A stretch of DNA of 64,000 nucleotides from Candidatus Ruthia magnifica str. Cm (Calyptogena magnifica) (GTDB lineage Bacteria; Pseudomonadota; Gammaproteobacteria; PS1; Pseudothioglobaceae), in the NCBI RefSeq assembly GCF_000015105.1, contig NC_008610.1:744001-808000 (forward strand). The letters are read 5' to 3'. The position numbers and the translations under genes were made by a program. Of the stretch, positions 28,130 through 37,625 are shown in pieces. The notes under the pieces were generated by a model. The model was not told where the DNA came from and made no database searches. It worked only from the letters and a program-made list of their open reading frames with translations. The stretch's first letter is position 1, and each line of letters begins with the position of its first letter.

Positions 28130-28755
28130 TGAATTATTTTATTATAAAATTCTAAAATTTTTTTATTTTCATCATCAATAATACGTAAACCTTTAGTTGG
28201 ATAATACCAATACGACACACCCTGAATAGACAGCTCTATTCTACTAGGCTCACCAAATAGATTAACAATCACCTCTTTTGATAAATTTGCTTTAGGTATA
28301 AAGGTTAATGACTTAATTTTTAAATTAAACATTAATACTTCAGCAGTTAAACTAAACGTTGTTTTTCTAACACCTGAAGGCATAACCATTGATTTTTTAA
28401 TGTTGTTGTTCAAACGTTCAATACATTTTTGATCAAGCATTAAACTTAAAATAACACTAGCACCAATACCACCCATTTTAGTACTGAAAAAAAACGCTTC
28501 TAGTTCTGGCATTTTGCCCTCGCTTTCAAACAAAGAAACCTCAACCTCAGAGCCAAATAAATGCATTGCATCGGTAAGATTGCTACTACCCATGGTTAAA
28601 TTAAACACAACCGTATCACCTTGATTATTGATAAAACTCTGCCATGGCATAGATTGATTTCGTGGTATTTTCATATCACGAGTCAGTAGGTAAAACAACG
28701 TAAATATTACCACTACTGCTAGTAACACTATTGATATTATTTTACTTTCTTTCAT
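28126..28755 (-). CDS. Hypothetical membrane-anchored protein
   Basis: I do not recognise this 209-residue protein. It has one N-terminal membrane helix (IISIVLLAVVVIFTLFYLL) and a soluble domain that should lie in the periplasm. The last 50 residues (VIVNLFGEPSRIE...SYWYYPTKGLRII) look like the BamE/OmlA type of fold, in which a GxP turn and an aromatic YP step recur; this is only a resemblance. It lies between the PGPGW-like gene and the YffB-like gene, with 3-base spacing and a 4-base overlap, so all three form one operon. The frame is intact, which suggests a kept function. Confidence 0.75.
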   Translation of the reverse strand: MKESKIISIVLLAVVVIFTLFYLLTRDMKIPRNQSMPWQSFINNQGDTVVFNLTMGSSNLTDAMHLFGSEVEVSLFESEGKMPELEAFFFSTKMGGIGASVILSLMLDQKCIERLNNNIKKSMVMPSGVRKTTFSLTAEVLMFNLKIKSLTFIPKANLSKEVIVNLFGEPSRIELSIQGVSYWYYPTKGLRIIDDENKKILEFYNKIIQ

Positions 28756-28758
28756 GAA

Positions 28759-29169
28759 TTATCGCTTAAATGGAGGCTTGTTAACTTTAGAGCGCAGCCA
28801 GTTGAGTGTTTTAAAAATTGGGTGGTGATTGATTAATTTAAGCTCTAATTGTCGCTTACCTGGAAATTCCATTAAAAATAAACCTAATAAAATTGATATC
28901 AATCCTTGACCTGGAGTCACCAACATAATAATACCAGCAATCAGTAATATAAAACCAATCAGTGTTTTAATTATCAATTTGATTAAATCAAAGGGTTTGT
29001 TTATTTTTAATTGCGTTTTTGAGTTTTTTAGAAAATAATTTGATGGAATTAATCCTAATAAATAAGGTATTAATAATAAACTAATAATAAAAACTACGCT
29101 AGAAACGATACCAATCATCATGAGTACGTCTTCAAATTGACTTAAAAGTGTCATGATGTCATCTAACAT
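28759..29169 (-). CDS. Small membrane protein of the PGPGW type
   Basis: The 136-residue protein has two or three hydrophobic helices and the block LVTPGQGLISILLGLFLMEF followed by PGKR, which is the core of the PGPGW family of putative transmembrane proteins, here with PGQG in place of PGPG. Function is unknown in the family. It is the first gene of a three-gene minus-strand operon. A relic of dtd lies immediately upstream. Confidence 0.75.
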   Translation of the reverse strand: MLDDIMTLLSQFEDVLMMIGIVSSVVFIISLLLIPYLLGLIPSNYFLKNSKTQLKINKPFDLIKLIIKTLIGFILLIAGIIMLVTPGQGLISILLGLFLMEFPGKRQLELKLINHHPIFKTLNWLRSKVNKPPFKR

Positions 29170-29174
29170 GATGC

Positions 29175-29515
29175 CCTCTCATTTGAGTCAAAAAATAATC
29201 AAACAACACTTTAGCTTGTTCTGGTGACTTGGTAGTATAAAAACCAGACCTTATAACTGAATTGACATTTAGCCGCTAAGGTAAATTGAGAAATGACCAA
29301 TAAACCACCTGATACTTCTTTAATTGATAGATTCATCTTTTTGATTTACATCATAAAATATTCGATATAATGACAATCGCTTAACTATTTTTTTACTTAT
29401 ACTTGCTCATCAAACTTCTCAATGTTAACAAAAACTAACAACCCTTGGTTAATTCAGCCCTGCAATTTTACCATTCATTTCAACTTTAACATTCGTAAAG
29501 CGTTAAATTAAAACT
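29175..29515 (-). pseudogene. dtd: Relic of D-aminoacyl-tRNA deacylase dtd
   Basis: Minus-strand frames give VKVEMNGKIAGL, a V-N-I-E-K-like piece, YRIF, and SGGLLVISQFTLAA, the last being the family's VVSQFTLAA motif, then PEQAKVLFDYF in another frame. They occur in Dtd order, broken by stops and frameshifts. Dtd removes D-amino acids from tRNA; the gene is lost here. Confidence 0.82.
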
Positions 29516-29532
29516 TTCATTGTTAGATAAAG

Positions 29533-31569
29533 TTATAAGCTAAGGTGTGAAACATCAGCGACTGACAAAAATAAAGACCTAACCCAATTGATTAAGTTTA
29601 AGCGCGCTTGTCTTAATACGACATCGTCTGTATTGACCATCACTTTATCAAAAAACTCATCAATTATATCTTTAAAGGCGATAAGTTCTTGTATATTCTT
29701 GGTGTAGTTAGTAGAATTTAAGATACGCTTGGAAAGGCTTTTTGTTGCCTTAAATAACGCTTTTTCTGCTACTTCTACCAAGGCCGAATCATCAACCTTA
29801 ATTAATAAGTTTGAATAATTTTTTAATATATTAGCAATGCGTTTATTTGTTTCAATCAGATTTTCAAATGCTTGATTATTGGTAAATGTATTAAGTGCCT
29901 CAACACGTAAATGAAAATCATAAGGTGATTCTGGACAAACTGCTAATACCGCTTCAAAAACTTGTATATTAACCTTTTGTTCTTTGTAATAAGCTCGTAA
30001 ACGCCTCATCATAAATTGATAAATATCATCAACACTATTGATATTTACAGCAGATGAATTCTCATTTAATGATTTGCTAATCAGCTCTTTAAGATTAAGA
30101 TTAAGTTTTGACTCTATCATAATCCTTAATAAACCTAACGCCATCCTTCTAAGTGCATACGGATCCTTAGAGCCAGTTGGACCTTGACCAATACCAATAA
30201 TGCCAGTAACTGTATCTAACTTATCAGCAATCGCAACTGCTAAACCTTCACTTGTATTCGGTAAAGAATCGCCTGAAAATCTTGGATGATAATGTTCACT
30301 AATAGCCGAAGCTACCGCTTTATTCTCTCCATCATTAAGAGCATAATATCCACCCATCACACCTTGAAGGTCAGCAAACTCACCCACCATATCTGTCACC
30401 AAATCACTCTTACAAAGCAGGCCAGCACGAGCACTATCTTTAACATTAGCGCCAATAACAGTAGCAATATAACCTGAAAATATCTCAATACGTTTGATTT
30501 TATCACCCATTGAACCCAAGGATTTCATAAACAAAACTTGATTTAATTTATCCAAACGAGATTCAAGCGTATGAGCTTTATCTTGTGTCCAGAAAAACTC
30601 TGAATCAGCCAAACGTGAACGGATTACACGCTCATTACCATCAATAATAACCGATAAATTGCTAGATTCGATATTGGCAACTGAAATAAATACTGGCATT
30701 AAATTACCATCCACATCTAACATATGAAAATATTTTTGATGCGATTTCATTGCAGAGATTAGCGCCTCTTCCGGTACATCTAAAAATTTAGATGAAAAAT
30801 TACCAGAAAATGCACGTGGATATTCAACCAATGCACAAACTTCATCAAGTAAGGATTCGTCAATAACTGCTATGGCATTGTTATTTTTCGCCACCTGAAT
30901 CACTTGCTTTCTAATTATCTCTTTGCGTGTATTAAAGTCAACTTCAATTTGCGCTCTTTCAAGAAGGATTTTTTGATAATCCTTAGCACAAGTAATATCA
31001 AATATGCGCTCACCAGTAAAACGTAAGCCTCTAGTTGTATTGCCAGAAGCCAAACCCATAATTGAAGCTGGCACAACATCAGAACCTAGCATCATAATCA
31101 ACCAATGCGTTGGGCGTACAAAATACGTATCCAAATTACTCCAGCGCATGGGTTTAATAATAGAGATATTTTGAATAGCAATATCAACAGTAGATTCAAG
31201 TAAATCTATTGTTTTTAAGCCTTTTTGTTGCTTGGTAAAAAAATAATATTGTGTCTTGCCAAATGTTTTTTGTACTAACACATTCTTAGCTACACCACAA
31301 GATTTAGCAAAGCCTTCAATATCTTGATCAAACGCACTAATTGATGGACCTTTACGCTCAATAATTTGGTCATTTTGTTGCAATTGAAGATTACTAACCA
31401 ATACCGCTAAACGACGAGGAGTAGCAAAAGACTCAACGCTTGAATAAGACAGTTTAAGCTTATCAAGTTCAGTGGTTAAATTGTGCGTAAACGCATTGGA
31501 TAATTGCTGTAAGCATTTTGGTGGAAGTTCTTCACATCCGAGCTCCAATAAAAAATCTTTTGTATTCAT
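29533..31569 (-). CDS. glyS: Glycyl-tRNA synthetase beta subunit
   Basis: GlyS is the large beta subunit of the heterotetrameric glycyl-tRNA synthetase and handles tRNA recognition. At 678 residues it is of normal length. The start [12 protein letters not shown] and the block [18 protein letters not shown] are characteristic, as are FSGNF and the HD-type region HYHPRFSGD. The alpha subunit glyQ lies 14 kb away on the other strand, whereas most gammaproteobacteria keep glyQ and glyS adjacent. Confidence 0.96.
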
Positions 31570-32084
31570 AAAGGTTTGTAGGTATGTTTTACTTAGATAA
31601 TTTAAAATCTTAACTTATGAGCCAATAAATCAATCAGCACCCGACGCGCATATAATTTGCCTGGCATCAAATCGCTTATAAATATCAGCAAAAAAGACCT
31701 TGTACTTCTTTGTAAGCTAAAATATCACTAAATGATATAATTTCAGCGCCTGATTTAATGTCATTCAAAAGAGCCAGGTCACCATCTTTTGCAATAACTT
31801 GTTCAAATTAATTCACTTCATCAACCATAACTTTAGACGCCTGGTAAACTTTATTCTGATACAAATTTGACGTGGTTTTAATTGTTTTTTCTTGGCTTGA
31901 CTTGGACTTAATTGGTTTGCCAAATACAGTCATGCCAAGAAAACTTAGAAAAATAAATCAGTTCTTACTTGTCCGAACAAATTCTTACCGCCAGCATATC
32001 ATTTTGCATCAAAATTTCAACCAGAACTACCTAACTTCTTGTGCCTCAGTATATACTTTAAGTATTTCAGTTTGAACTTTAATT
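31570..32084. other. Gene-free stretch, unidentified relic
   Basis: No full frame is present. Minus-strand pieces such as FGKPIKSKS, VYQASKVMVDEVN, DLALLNDIKSGAEIISFSDIL and VFFADIYKRFDARQI look like a decayed soluble protein in two or three frames. I could not name the family. Confidence 0.5.
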
Positions 32085-32477
32085 TCAATTTTTCCACCCT
32101 TGAGTACAATCCAAAAAATGCCAAACACGCATCATGCCAATATCACCACTCAACATGAGTTCCAGTGGTGTTTTATGTTTAAATTTTTTAACCGAACGCT
32201 TAAGCCAAATTGCCCCATATTCTTTATGGGTTGGAAAAGTTGTACCCAAAGACTCGCTAATCCCTAAAATTATTTCAGTACGTTTTGACAATTGCTCATC
32301 AAAATCAAACGACTTATCTAAACGCCTGTATAGGTACAAATGTCTAGACTTAATAATCCCATCTAAACCTAATAATTTAAGTTGCTCAACATTTTCTAAA
32401 TGCCAATTTTCTAAGATTTGAGACAACTGTAAAGTAAGCTTTGACTGAATCTTATCATCTAACTTGGAAATCTCCAT
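32085..32477 (-). CDS. MbcA/ParS/Xre antitoxin-like protein without toxin
   Basis: The 130-residue protein ends with the toxin-binding domain known as DUF2384 (MbcA/ParS/Xre). Visible marks are LLGLDGIIKSRHL, an ILGISESLGTTFP stretch, and the C-terminal TPLELMLSGDIGMMRVWHFL. Such proteins usually pair with a RES-type toxin, but no toxin gene is adjacent: upstream is tolA, whose last base overlaps this start, and downstream is relic sequence. I infer a solo regulator riding on the tolQRA transcript. The N-terminal helix-turn-helix is weak, so DNA binding is uncertain. Confidence 0.75.
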   Translation of the reverse strand: MEISKLDDKIQSKLTLQLSQILENWHLENVEQLKLLGLDGIIKSRHLYLYRRLDKSFDFDEQLSKRTEIILGISESLGTTFPTHKEYGAIWLKRSVKKFKHKTPLELMLSGDIGMMRVWHFLDCTQGWKN

Positions 32478-33358
32478 TAATTGACCTTAAAATGAAACAA
32501 GACTTGTGCATCAAATACACTCTTATCAGGCGCGTATGGTAATGGCGAAGCTTTATAAACAGCACGCTCAATTGAGTCTTTAAATGATTGCGCCTTAGCA
32601 CTATCATCAACATTACAAAATCTAAGGTTAACACTTTTTACCTGTCCATTCAAATCTTGCAAAATTTCAACATCACAACTCCAACTATCTTTGGCACCTT
32701 GATAGCGCCATTTTTCTTTTATTCTTAAGGCAATTTGATTGATATAGTTAAACTTTAGCTCATTTAAAATATTCTCTTGAGCAAGTTGTCTATCTTGGTC
32801 TTCTTCAGCTTGAATCTCTTTTTTTAATGAACGATTATCTTGCTCTTTTTTGAATTTTTTAGCTTCAACTTGACGTAATTTTTCAATTGCTTGTTTTTTC
32901 TTTTCCGCTTCAAGGGCTTCCTTTTCAGCCAACTTCTTTTTCTTTAAGGCTTGCTTACTTTTACTCTCGGCCTCTTTTCTTTTTCTTTCAGCAATGGTTT
33001 TGGCTTTTCTCTCTTGTTTAACTTTTACTTTAAGTTTTTTCAAACGTTGTTGTTCTTTATAACGTTCATTCTCAACTTTTTTTTCTGCACGTTGTAACGC
33101 TTTAAAGCGCTTTTCTCGCTTTTGCTTAATTTTAATTAATCGCTGTTTTTCTTTTTTAATCTCAGTTAAATTAATCGTCACTGCTTTAAATGTCACGTTT
33201 GATTTGGCAATCTGTTTTGGAATTTCCCAACGTTGAACATTTGAAAATAGCAAGCCAATAACTAACCCAATATGAAACACAATTGTTATCCAAAAAGCAA
33301 AAGGGTGTTGCCTAGCAATTTTAGGCAATTTAATTTTTTTAAAAAAATTAATATTCAT
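32477..33358 (-). CDS. tolA: Tol-Pal system protein TolA
   Basis: TolA links the inner-membrane TolQR motor to TolB and Pal during outer-membrane constriction. The 293-residue protein shows the three parts of the family: one N-terminal membrane helix (FAFWITIVFHIGLVIGLLF), a long lysine- and glutamate-rich coiled region at about residues 60-195, and a C-terminal domain from about residue 200 with DSWSCDVEILQDLNGQV. It overlaps tolR by one base and the antitoxin-like gene by one base. No tolB or pal follows in this window. Confidence 0.92.
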   Translation of the reverse strand: MNINFFKKIKLPKIARQHPFAFWITIVFHIGLVIGLLFSNVQRWEIPKQIAKSNVTFKAVTINLTEIKKEKQRLIKIKQKREKRFKALQRAEKKVENERYKEQQRLKKLKVKVKQERKAKTIAERKRKEAESKSKQALKKKKLAEKEALEAEKKKQAIEKLRQVEAKKFKKEQDNRSLKKEIQAEEDQDRQLAQENILNELKFNYINQIALRIKEKWRYQGAKDSWSCDVEILQDLNGQVKSVNLRFCNVDDSAKAQSFKDSIERAVYKASPLPYAPDKSVFDAQVLFHFKVN

Positions 33359-33810
33359 TATTTTGCATCTGGAGATTCAGTCACAATACCAATCTTATCA
33401 ACTCCATTTTTTTGTAAAAAAGACATTAAAGATACAACAGAACCATAAGCCACTTGCCTATCACCACGAACAAACACTTTCATTTGTGGATAGATTTCAA
33501 GCCGGGCACTAACGCGCCCTGCAATAATGCCTAATGGCAATTTTTCCCCTTTAGCGATATCAGAATCATCCTCATTAAATGAATTGATGAAATATTTACC
33601 TTGCTTATCAATGGTAATAATTGTAGGCTGTTGTTGCGTGAAATCTACCATTTTCGCCTCAGTAGAAGGTAAATCAATCTCAATACCTTGCTCAATAATA
33701 GGCGTAGTCATCATAAAAATTACCAACAGCACTAGCATCACATCAATATATGGAACAATATTAATTTGTGCATCTATGACATGTCTGTGTCGTTTTGGTA
33801 ATTCAATCAT
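33358..33810 (-). CDS. tolR: Tol-Pal system protein TolR
   Basis: TolR is the ExbD-family stator component of the Tol motor. The 150-residue protein has one membrane helix with the functional aspartate in NIVPYIDVMLVLLVIFMMT, and a periplasmic domain with GIEIDLP. It overlaps tolQ by 4 bases and tolA by 1, so the three genes are translated together. Confidence 0.94.
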   Translation of the reverse strand: MIELPKRHRHVIDAQINIVPYIDVMLVLLVIFMMTTPIIEQGIEIDLPSTEAKMVDFTQQQPTIITIDKQGKYFINSFNEDDSDIAKGEKLPLGIIAGRVSARLEIYPQMKVFVRGDRQVAYGSVVSLMSFLQKNGVDKIGIVTESPDAK

Positions 33811-34478
33811 TGTCTATTTTGTCTTTGAAACAAAACAAACAATTGTTCAACAAAGGCTGTATATTTATTGTTAATTGACTCAACTTGAGAAATTAAACGA
33901 TTGTAGGCAATGGTGGCAGGAATAGCAGCAAATAAACCAAATGCCGTTGCAATAAGCGCCTCAGCAATGCCGGGAGCAACAATGGCGACGGTTGCTTGCT
34001 TAACTGATGCCAAACCAATAAACGAGTGCATAATTCCCCAAACTGTGCCAAATAAGCCAATATACGGGCTAGATGAGGCAATCATAGCTAGAATACTCAA
34101 ACCGCTATCTAAGCGGTTAACTTCGTTATTAGCCATGGTATTCATAACTCGATAAGCGCGCTCAGCATCTATTATTAATACTTGATTAAAATCTGAGGTG
34201 GTGTGAGTAAGTTCTTGAAAACCTGTGCTAAAAATACGCTCCATTGAACTTTGATTAATATCTTTTTTAAGCGTTTGGTATGCTAATTTTTCTAAATCAA
34301 TATTGGCTGAAAAATTTTGATGAAACAACTTAATATTCTTGTTAGTATCAATCAGGATTTTCTTTTTTGATAAGATAAGAGTCCAAGAATAAATACTCAT
34401 CAATATTAAAATTAACATCACCATTTGCACCACAAAGCCGGCACTAAGAATTAAACTAAAAATTGACAAACTATCCAT
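33807..34478 (-). CDS. tolQ: Tol-Pal system protein TolQ
   Basis: TolQ is the proton-channel subunit of the Tol motor. The 223-residue protein has three membrane helices and the MotA/ExbB/TolQ block: SPYIGLFGTVWGIMHSFIG and PGIAEALIATAFGLFAAIPA. It is the first intact gene of the tol operon because ybgC, which normally precedes it, is a relic. TolQRA are all intact in a genome losing much else, consistent with a need for the system in cell division. Confidence 0.95.
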   Translation of the reverse strand: MDSLSIFSLILSAGFVVQMVMLILILMSIYSWTLILSKKKILIDTNKNIKLFHQNFSANIDLEKLAYQTLKKDINQSSMERIFSTGFQELTHTTSDFNQVLIIDAERAYRVMNTMANNEVNRLDSGLSILAMIASSSPYIGLFGTVWGIMHSFIGLASVKQATVAIVAPGIAEALIATAFGLFAAIPATIAYNRLISQVESINNKYTAFVEQLFVLFQRQNRQ

Positions 34479-34494
34479 TTATTTTCTCCAAAAT

Positions 34495-34790
34495 TGCACT
34501 AGGAATAGCACAATGTTAAAAACTAATTGTATTCAAACAAGCCACGGTTATTTACGCTTTAAATAATACCTTATTTTGCTCTAAGCCTATTATTTTTTAT
34601 GAAAAAACTAGACTGGTGCGTCGTAATTTTTCTATTTTAGAATGAACAGTTAATAAATCATTAAATTTGTCTGAAAGCAAATACTCAGCTAAGTGATTTG
34701 ACAACAAAAAATAATTGTTTGATGACACATCAATTGATCTTATTCAAAGCCTAACTCTCATAAAAATTCACTCCTCTCCTCTTTCGATAA
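34495..34790 (-). pseudogene. ybgC: Relic of acyl-CoA thioesterase ybgC
   Basis: Just upstream of tolQ the minus strand gives ERSEFL, stop, ELGFE, stop, DQLMCHQTIIF and, in another frame, KFNDLLTVHSKIEKLRR. These match the middle of YbgC (ERTEWLRxLGFEQ...FDDLLTVxTxLxK) in order. The operon order ruvB-ybgC-tolQ is normal for gammaproteobacteria. Stops and frameshifts show loss. Confidence 0.75.
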
Positions 34791-35762
34791 ATTTAAAGTA
34801 ACTAGCATAATAAAATCTTGTTGAATCAAATACGATTCTACCATGTCTTCTAAGGTACCACGTTTCTCACTAATAGCAGTTTCCAGTGTGTCCAAACCTA
34901 CCTACCAGAAAACTTATTCATCATAATAGAAAGATAGTCACAGTTTAATTGTTCAAGTTCTGTTTCATCCATTGTTAGTGTTTCTTTGGTAATTTGGGTG
35001 AAGATATTACAAGCTATTTGAAAGCAGGTGAAATTTCAGAAAATTGTGTTGATGATGTAATCTTGATATTAAAAATTGGCGAAGAAGTGGAGGTTGCAAT
35101 TGTGAATGTTGATAGAAGGACTCGTAATATTTCAGTCAGTATTAAAGCTAAGAACTCAGTTGAAGAAAAAGAAGCAATGAAAAATTACAACAAACAATCT
35201 TCTGATGCAGCAGCTTGATGAATCACACTATTAGTTTTTATATCAGCAAAATCACGAACATGGCGTAAAGTGATTGGCAATTCAACGATCTTGTAAGAGA
35301 CTAGCGTCAGCACGAGTTAGCACCAATTAACGTAAAAATAGATAACGCAAATTGTACGGAATACCCTCGCCCACCGTAATATTTAATTTAAAATTTTCTA
35401 AATATCTGAGCAGAGGATTTCCTCAATCACAGGATTAAAACGATGAATTTCATACGGTTTAAGTTTAGTCAAAATTACTGCCAAATATCCTGAACCTCTA
35501 ATGTCAGATCAAATGTTTATTTAATGCCTGTAGATATTTGATTAGCAATCACATTTACCAATATGATTTTACCAAACCAAGAGAGCTATAAATTAAACAA
35601 TGATCCAGTGTGTCCTTACGTTTTTTTGCCGCTTTAATAAATAATGCCATTTATGACTTACATCAATCATCTCCTCCAATATAACTCTCTAAAAACCGGA
35701 CGCATTGAAGTCATCATTACCTTGGTTTTACTCACCTATACTAAAGAATCTTCTTCTATCAT
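34790..35762 (-). pseudogene. ruvB: Relic of Holliday junction helicase ruvB, split by an rpsA fragment
   Basis: From an ATG at 35762 the minus strand gives [69 protein letters not shown] and, at about 35225-35270, LRHVRDFADIKTNSVI. RuvB then stops, and after 34990 it resumes with ETLTMDETELEQLN, MMNKFSG, and [18 protein letters not shown] followed by [12 protein letters not shown], its C-terminus. The intervening 230 bases are part of rpsA in the other orientation. Numerous stops show the gene is dead apart from this insertion. Confidence 0.88.
34988..35218 (+). pseudogene. rpsA: Fragment of ribosomal protein S1 gene inside ruvB
   Basis: A 74-codon frame from a TTG at 34994 reads GEDITSYLKAGEIS, VGEEVEVAIVN-like text (ILKIGEEVEVAIVNVDRR), then NISVSIKAKNSVEEKEAMKNY. 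This is the last S1 RNA-binding repeat of ribosomal protein S1, cut at both ends. It is opposite in direction to the ruvB relic and sits between two consecutive parts of it. The frame has no stops, so the piece moved recently or ruvB decay was already under way. A full rpsA presumably exists elsewhere; I cannot see it. Confidence 0.85.
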
Positions 35763-35784
35763 GCTAAATTACTTAATCTTTATG

Positions 35785-36297
35785 CTATTTTAACTTATGA
35801 ACTTCATTAATCAGTAGTTTGATTTTGATGAGTTTGCTCAGATGATTAAAACGAATCACTTTTGGATATTGAATATCATCAATCAATTGATAACTACTAA
35901 TTTTAATCTGCCAATGACGAGTGCTATTTATCTCATTTTTAAACAATATCTTGGCTAAAGTATCAATAGGCAAGTACCACCCCATCTCATTAGTCATCCA
36001 TTGATTAAAAGTTAAATTGATTAGCTTATCATTAACCAACAGCTTTTTCTGACTAGACTCAATCAAAATTTGACCAAAACCAAAAGCTGTGCTTAGTATA
36101 AGTTTATAATCATGATGGTCAAAACTCACTTCAAAACCTAATGTTTTTGTATCACTATTAACACTTACACTTAATCTGCCATATACTTTCCAAATACTCG
36201 GTAAAGTTTGTTGATATTCTAACTTTGTAGGATGGATATTAAGTGTTGAGCAGCTTGATAAAAACAAAGTAAAACACGTAATTATTATTCGTTTCAT
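35785..36297 (-). CDS. lolB: Outer-membrane lipoprotein LolB
   Basis: LolB receives lipoproteins from LolA and inserts them into the outer membrane. The 170-residue protein starts with a lipoprotein signal (IIITCFTLFLSSC, lipobox LSSC at about residues 13-16), followed by WKVYGRLSVSVNSD and FGFGQILIESS, in line with LolB. It is somewhat short (E. coli 207). The divergent arrangement with hemA is the standard gammaproteobacterial order and supports the call. The ispE and prs genes that often accompany it are absent here. Confidence 0.85.
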   Translation of the reverse strand: MKRIIITCFTLFLSSCSTLNIHPTKLEYQQTLPSIWKVYGRLSVSVNSDTKTLGFEVSFDHHDYKLILSTAFGFGQILIESSQKKLLVNDKLINLTFNQWMTNEMGWYLPIDTLAKILFKNEINSTRHWQIKISSYQLIDDIQYPKVIRFNHLSKLIKIKLLINEVHKLK

Positions 36298-36374
36298 ATA
36301 AGTCGCTCATTGTAGCGTGAAACTTACCCTTTGGGTATAATCAAACGTTTATTTGAGTTATTTTTGTTAAATTT

Positions 36375-37625
36375 ATGTCACAAATTGCAATTTTAAGTGT
36401 TAATCACCAGCTCGTGCCTGTTGAAGTGCGAGAAAAAGTTGCTTTTACACCGGATAAATTAATTCAAGCACTAAATAATCTTCATCATATTGACGGTATT
36501 GATGCCTGCATTATTCTTTCCACCTGTAACCGCGTAGAAATTTACGTTGCTTCTAATCATAAAAACTCTGAAGAACTATTAAGTAATTATCTTGCCAAAA
36601 CACACAATATTAAACGTGATATAATAGATTCTTACTTAAATTATTTTGAAGGCAATGAGGCGCTTACACATTTATGCAATGTCGCCACAGGTCTTGATTC
36701 ATTAGTATTGGGCGAGCCACAGATTCTAGGCCAATTAAAAAATGCCTACCACATAGCAAAAGAAGTCAAAACTCTGAATAAGCTATTAGAAAAACTATTC
36801 CAACATACATTCTCAACCGCCAAAAAAGTACGTACTAATACTCAAATTGGTGCTTCACCTGTCTCAATTGCCTATTGTGCAGTTAAACTTAGTGAAAAGA
36901 TTTTTGAGCAGTTATCCGAACAAACTGTTTTACTCATCGGAGCAGGAGAGATGATTGAACTGTGTGCACATTATCTTAATCAAAAAGGAGTCAACAAGAT
37001 GATTGTTGCCAATAGAACCATTGAAAATGCAAAAAAAATTGCCCATTTATATCAGGCACAATCTATCGGTTTAAAACAATTTTCATCCTTTGTGTACAAA
37101 GCAGATATTATCATTTCTTCAACAGCAGCTTCAATGCCAATTATCGGTAAAGGCTTAATCGAAAGTGCTTTAAAAAAGCGCAAACACAAACCAATATTTA
37201 TGCTTGATATTGCCATTCCTAGAGACATCGAGCCTGAAGTGGGTCAATTAGATGATGTGTATTTATACACCATTGATGATTTAGGACAAGTGGTTAATGA
37301 TAATATTGGCAATAGAGAAAAAGAAAAAGGCTTGGCTCAAGAAATCATCGTTAAACAAAATCAAGTCTTTAATAAGTGGTTGGATACTATACCTAATGAG
37401 CAAATGGTACAATCTTACCAATTTGGTGCAAACTCAATTAAAAACGAACTATTAGAAAAAGCCATCAAACAACTAAAAAATGGTGCTAATTCTGAAGATA
37501 CTATTCGTAAACTTGCTGATCAATTAGCCAACAAACTATTACATTTACCCTTTAAAAATATTAAACAAACTTCCATTGAAAATTTATCTCAATGTGAAGG
37601 TTGTATACCTTATATTAAAAACTAA
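36375..37625 (+). CDS. hemA: Glutamyl-tRNA reductase HemA
   Basis: HemA makes glutamate-1-semialdehyde from charged tRNA-Glu, the first step of haem synthesis. At 416 residues it has the usual length. The catalytic cysteine lies in [13 protein letters not shown], and [20 protein letters not shown] and the NADPH-binding LLIGAGEM are visible. Its stop overlaps the prfA start by one base (TAATG), the conserved hemA-prfA order. Confidence 0.97.
   Translation: MSQIAILSVNHQLVPVEVREKVAFTPDKLIQALNNLHHIDGIDACIILSTCNRVEIYVASNHKNSEELLSNYLAKTHNIKRDIIDSYLNYFEGNEALTHLCNVATGLDSLVLGEPQILGQLKNAYHIAKEVKTLNKLLEKLFQHTFSTAKKVRTNTQIGASPVSIAYCAVKLSEKIFEQLSEQTVLLIGAGEMIELCAHYLNQKGVNKMIVANRTIENAKKIAHLYQAQSIGLKQFSSFVYKADIIISSTAASMPIIGKGLIESALKKRKHKPIFMLDIAIPRDIEPEVGQLDDVYLYTIDDLGQVVNDNIGNREKEKGLAQEIIVKQNQVFNKWLDTIPNEQMVQSYQFGANSIKNELLEKAIKQLKNGANSEDTIRKLADQLANKLLHLPFKNIKQTSIENLSQCEGCIPYIKN

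Noticed and set aside
34994-35218. 74-codon S1-domain frame as a functional small RNA-binding protein
   Set aside because: It is cut at both ends relative to ribosomal protein S1 and lies inside the ruvB relic, so a displaced fragment is the simpler reading.
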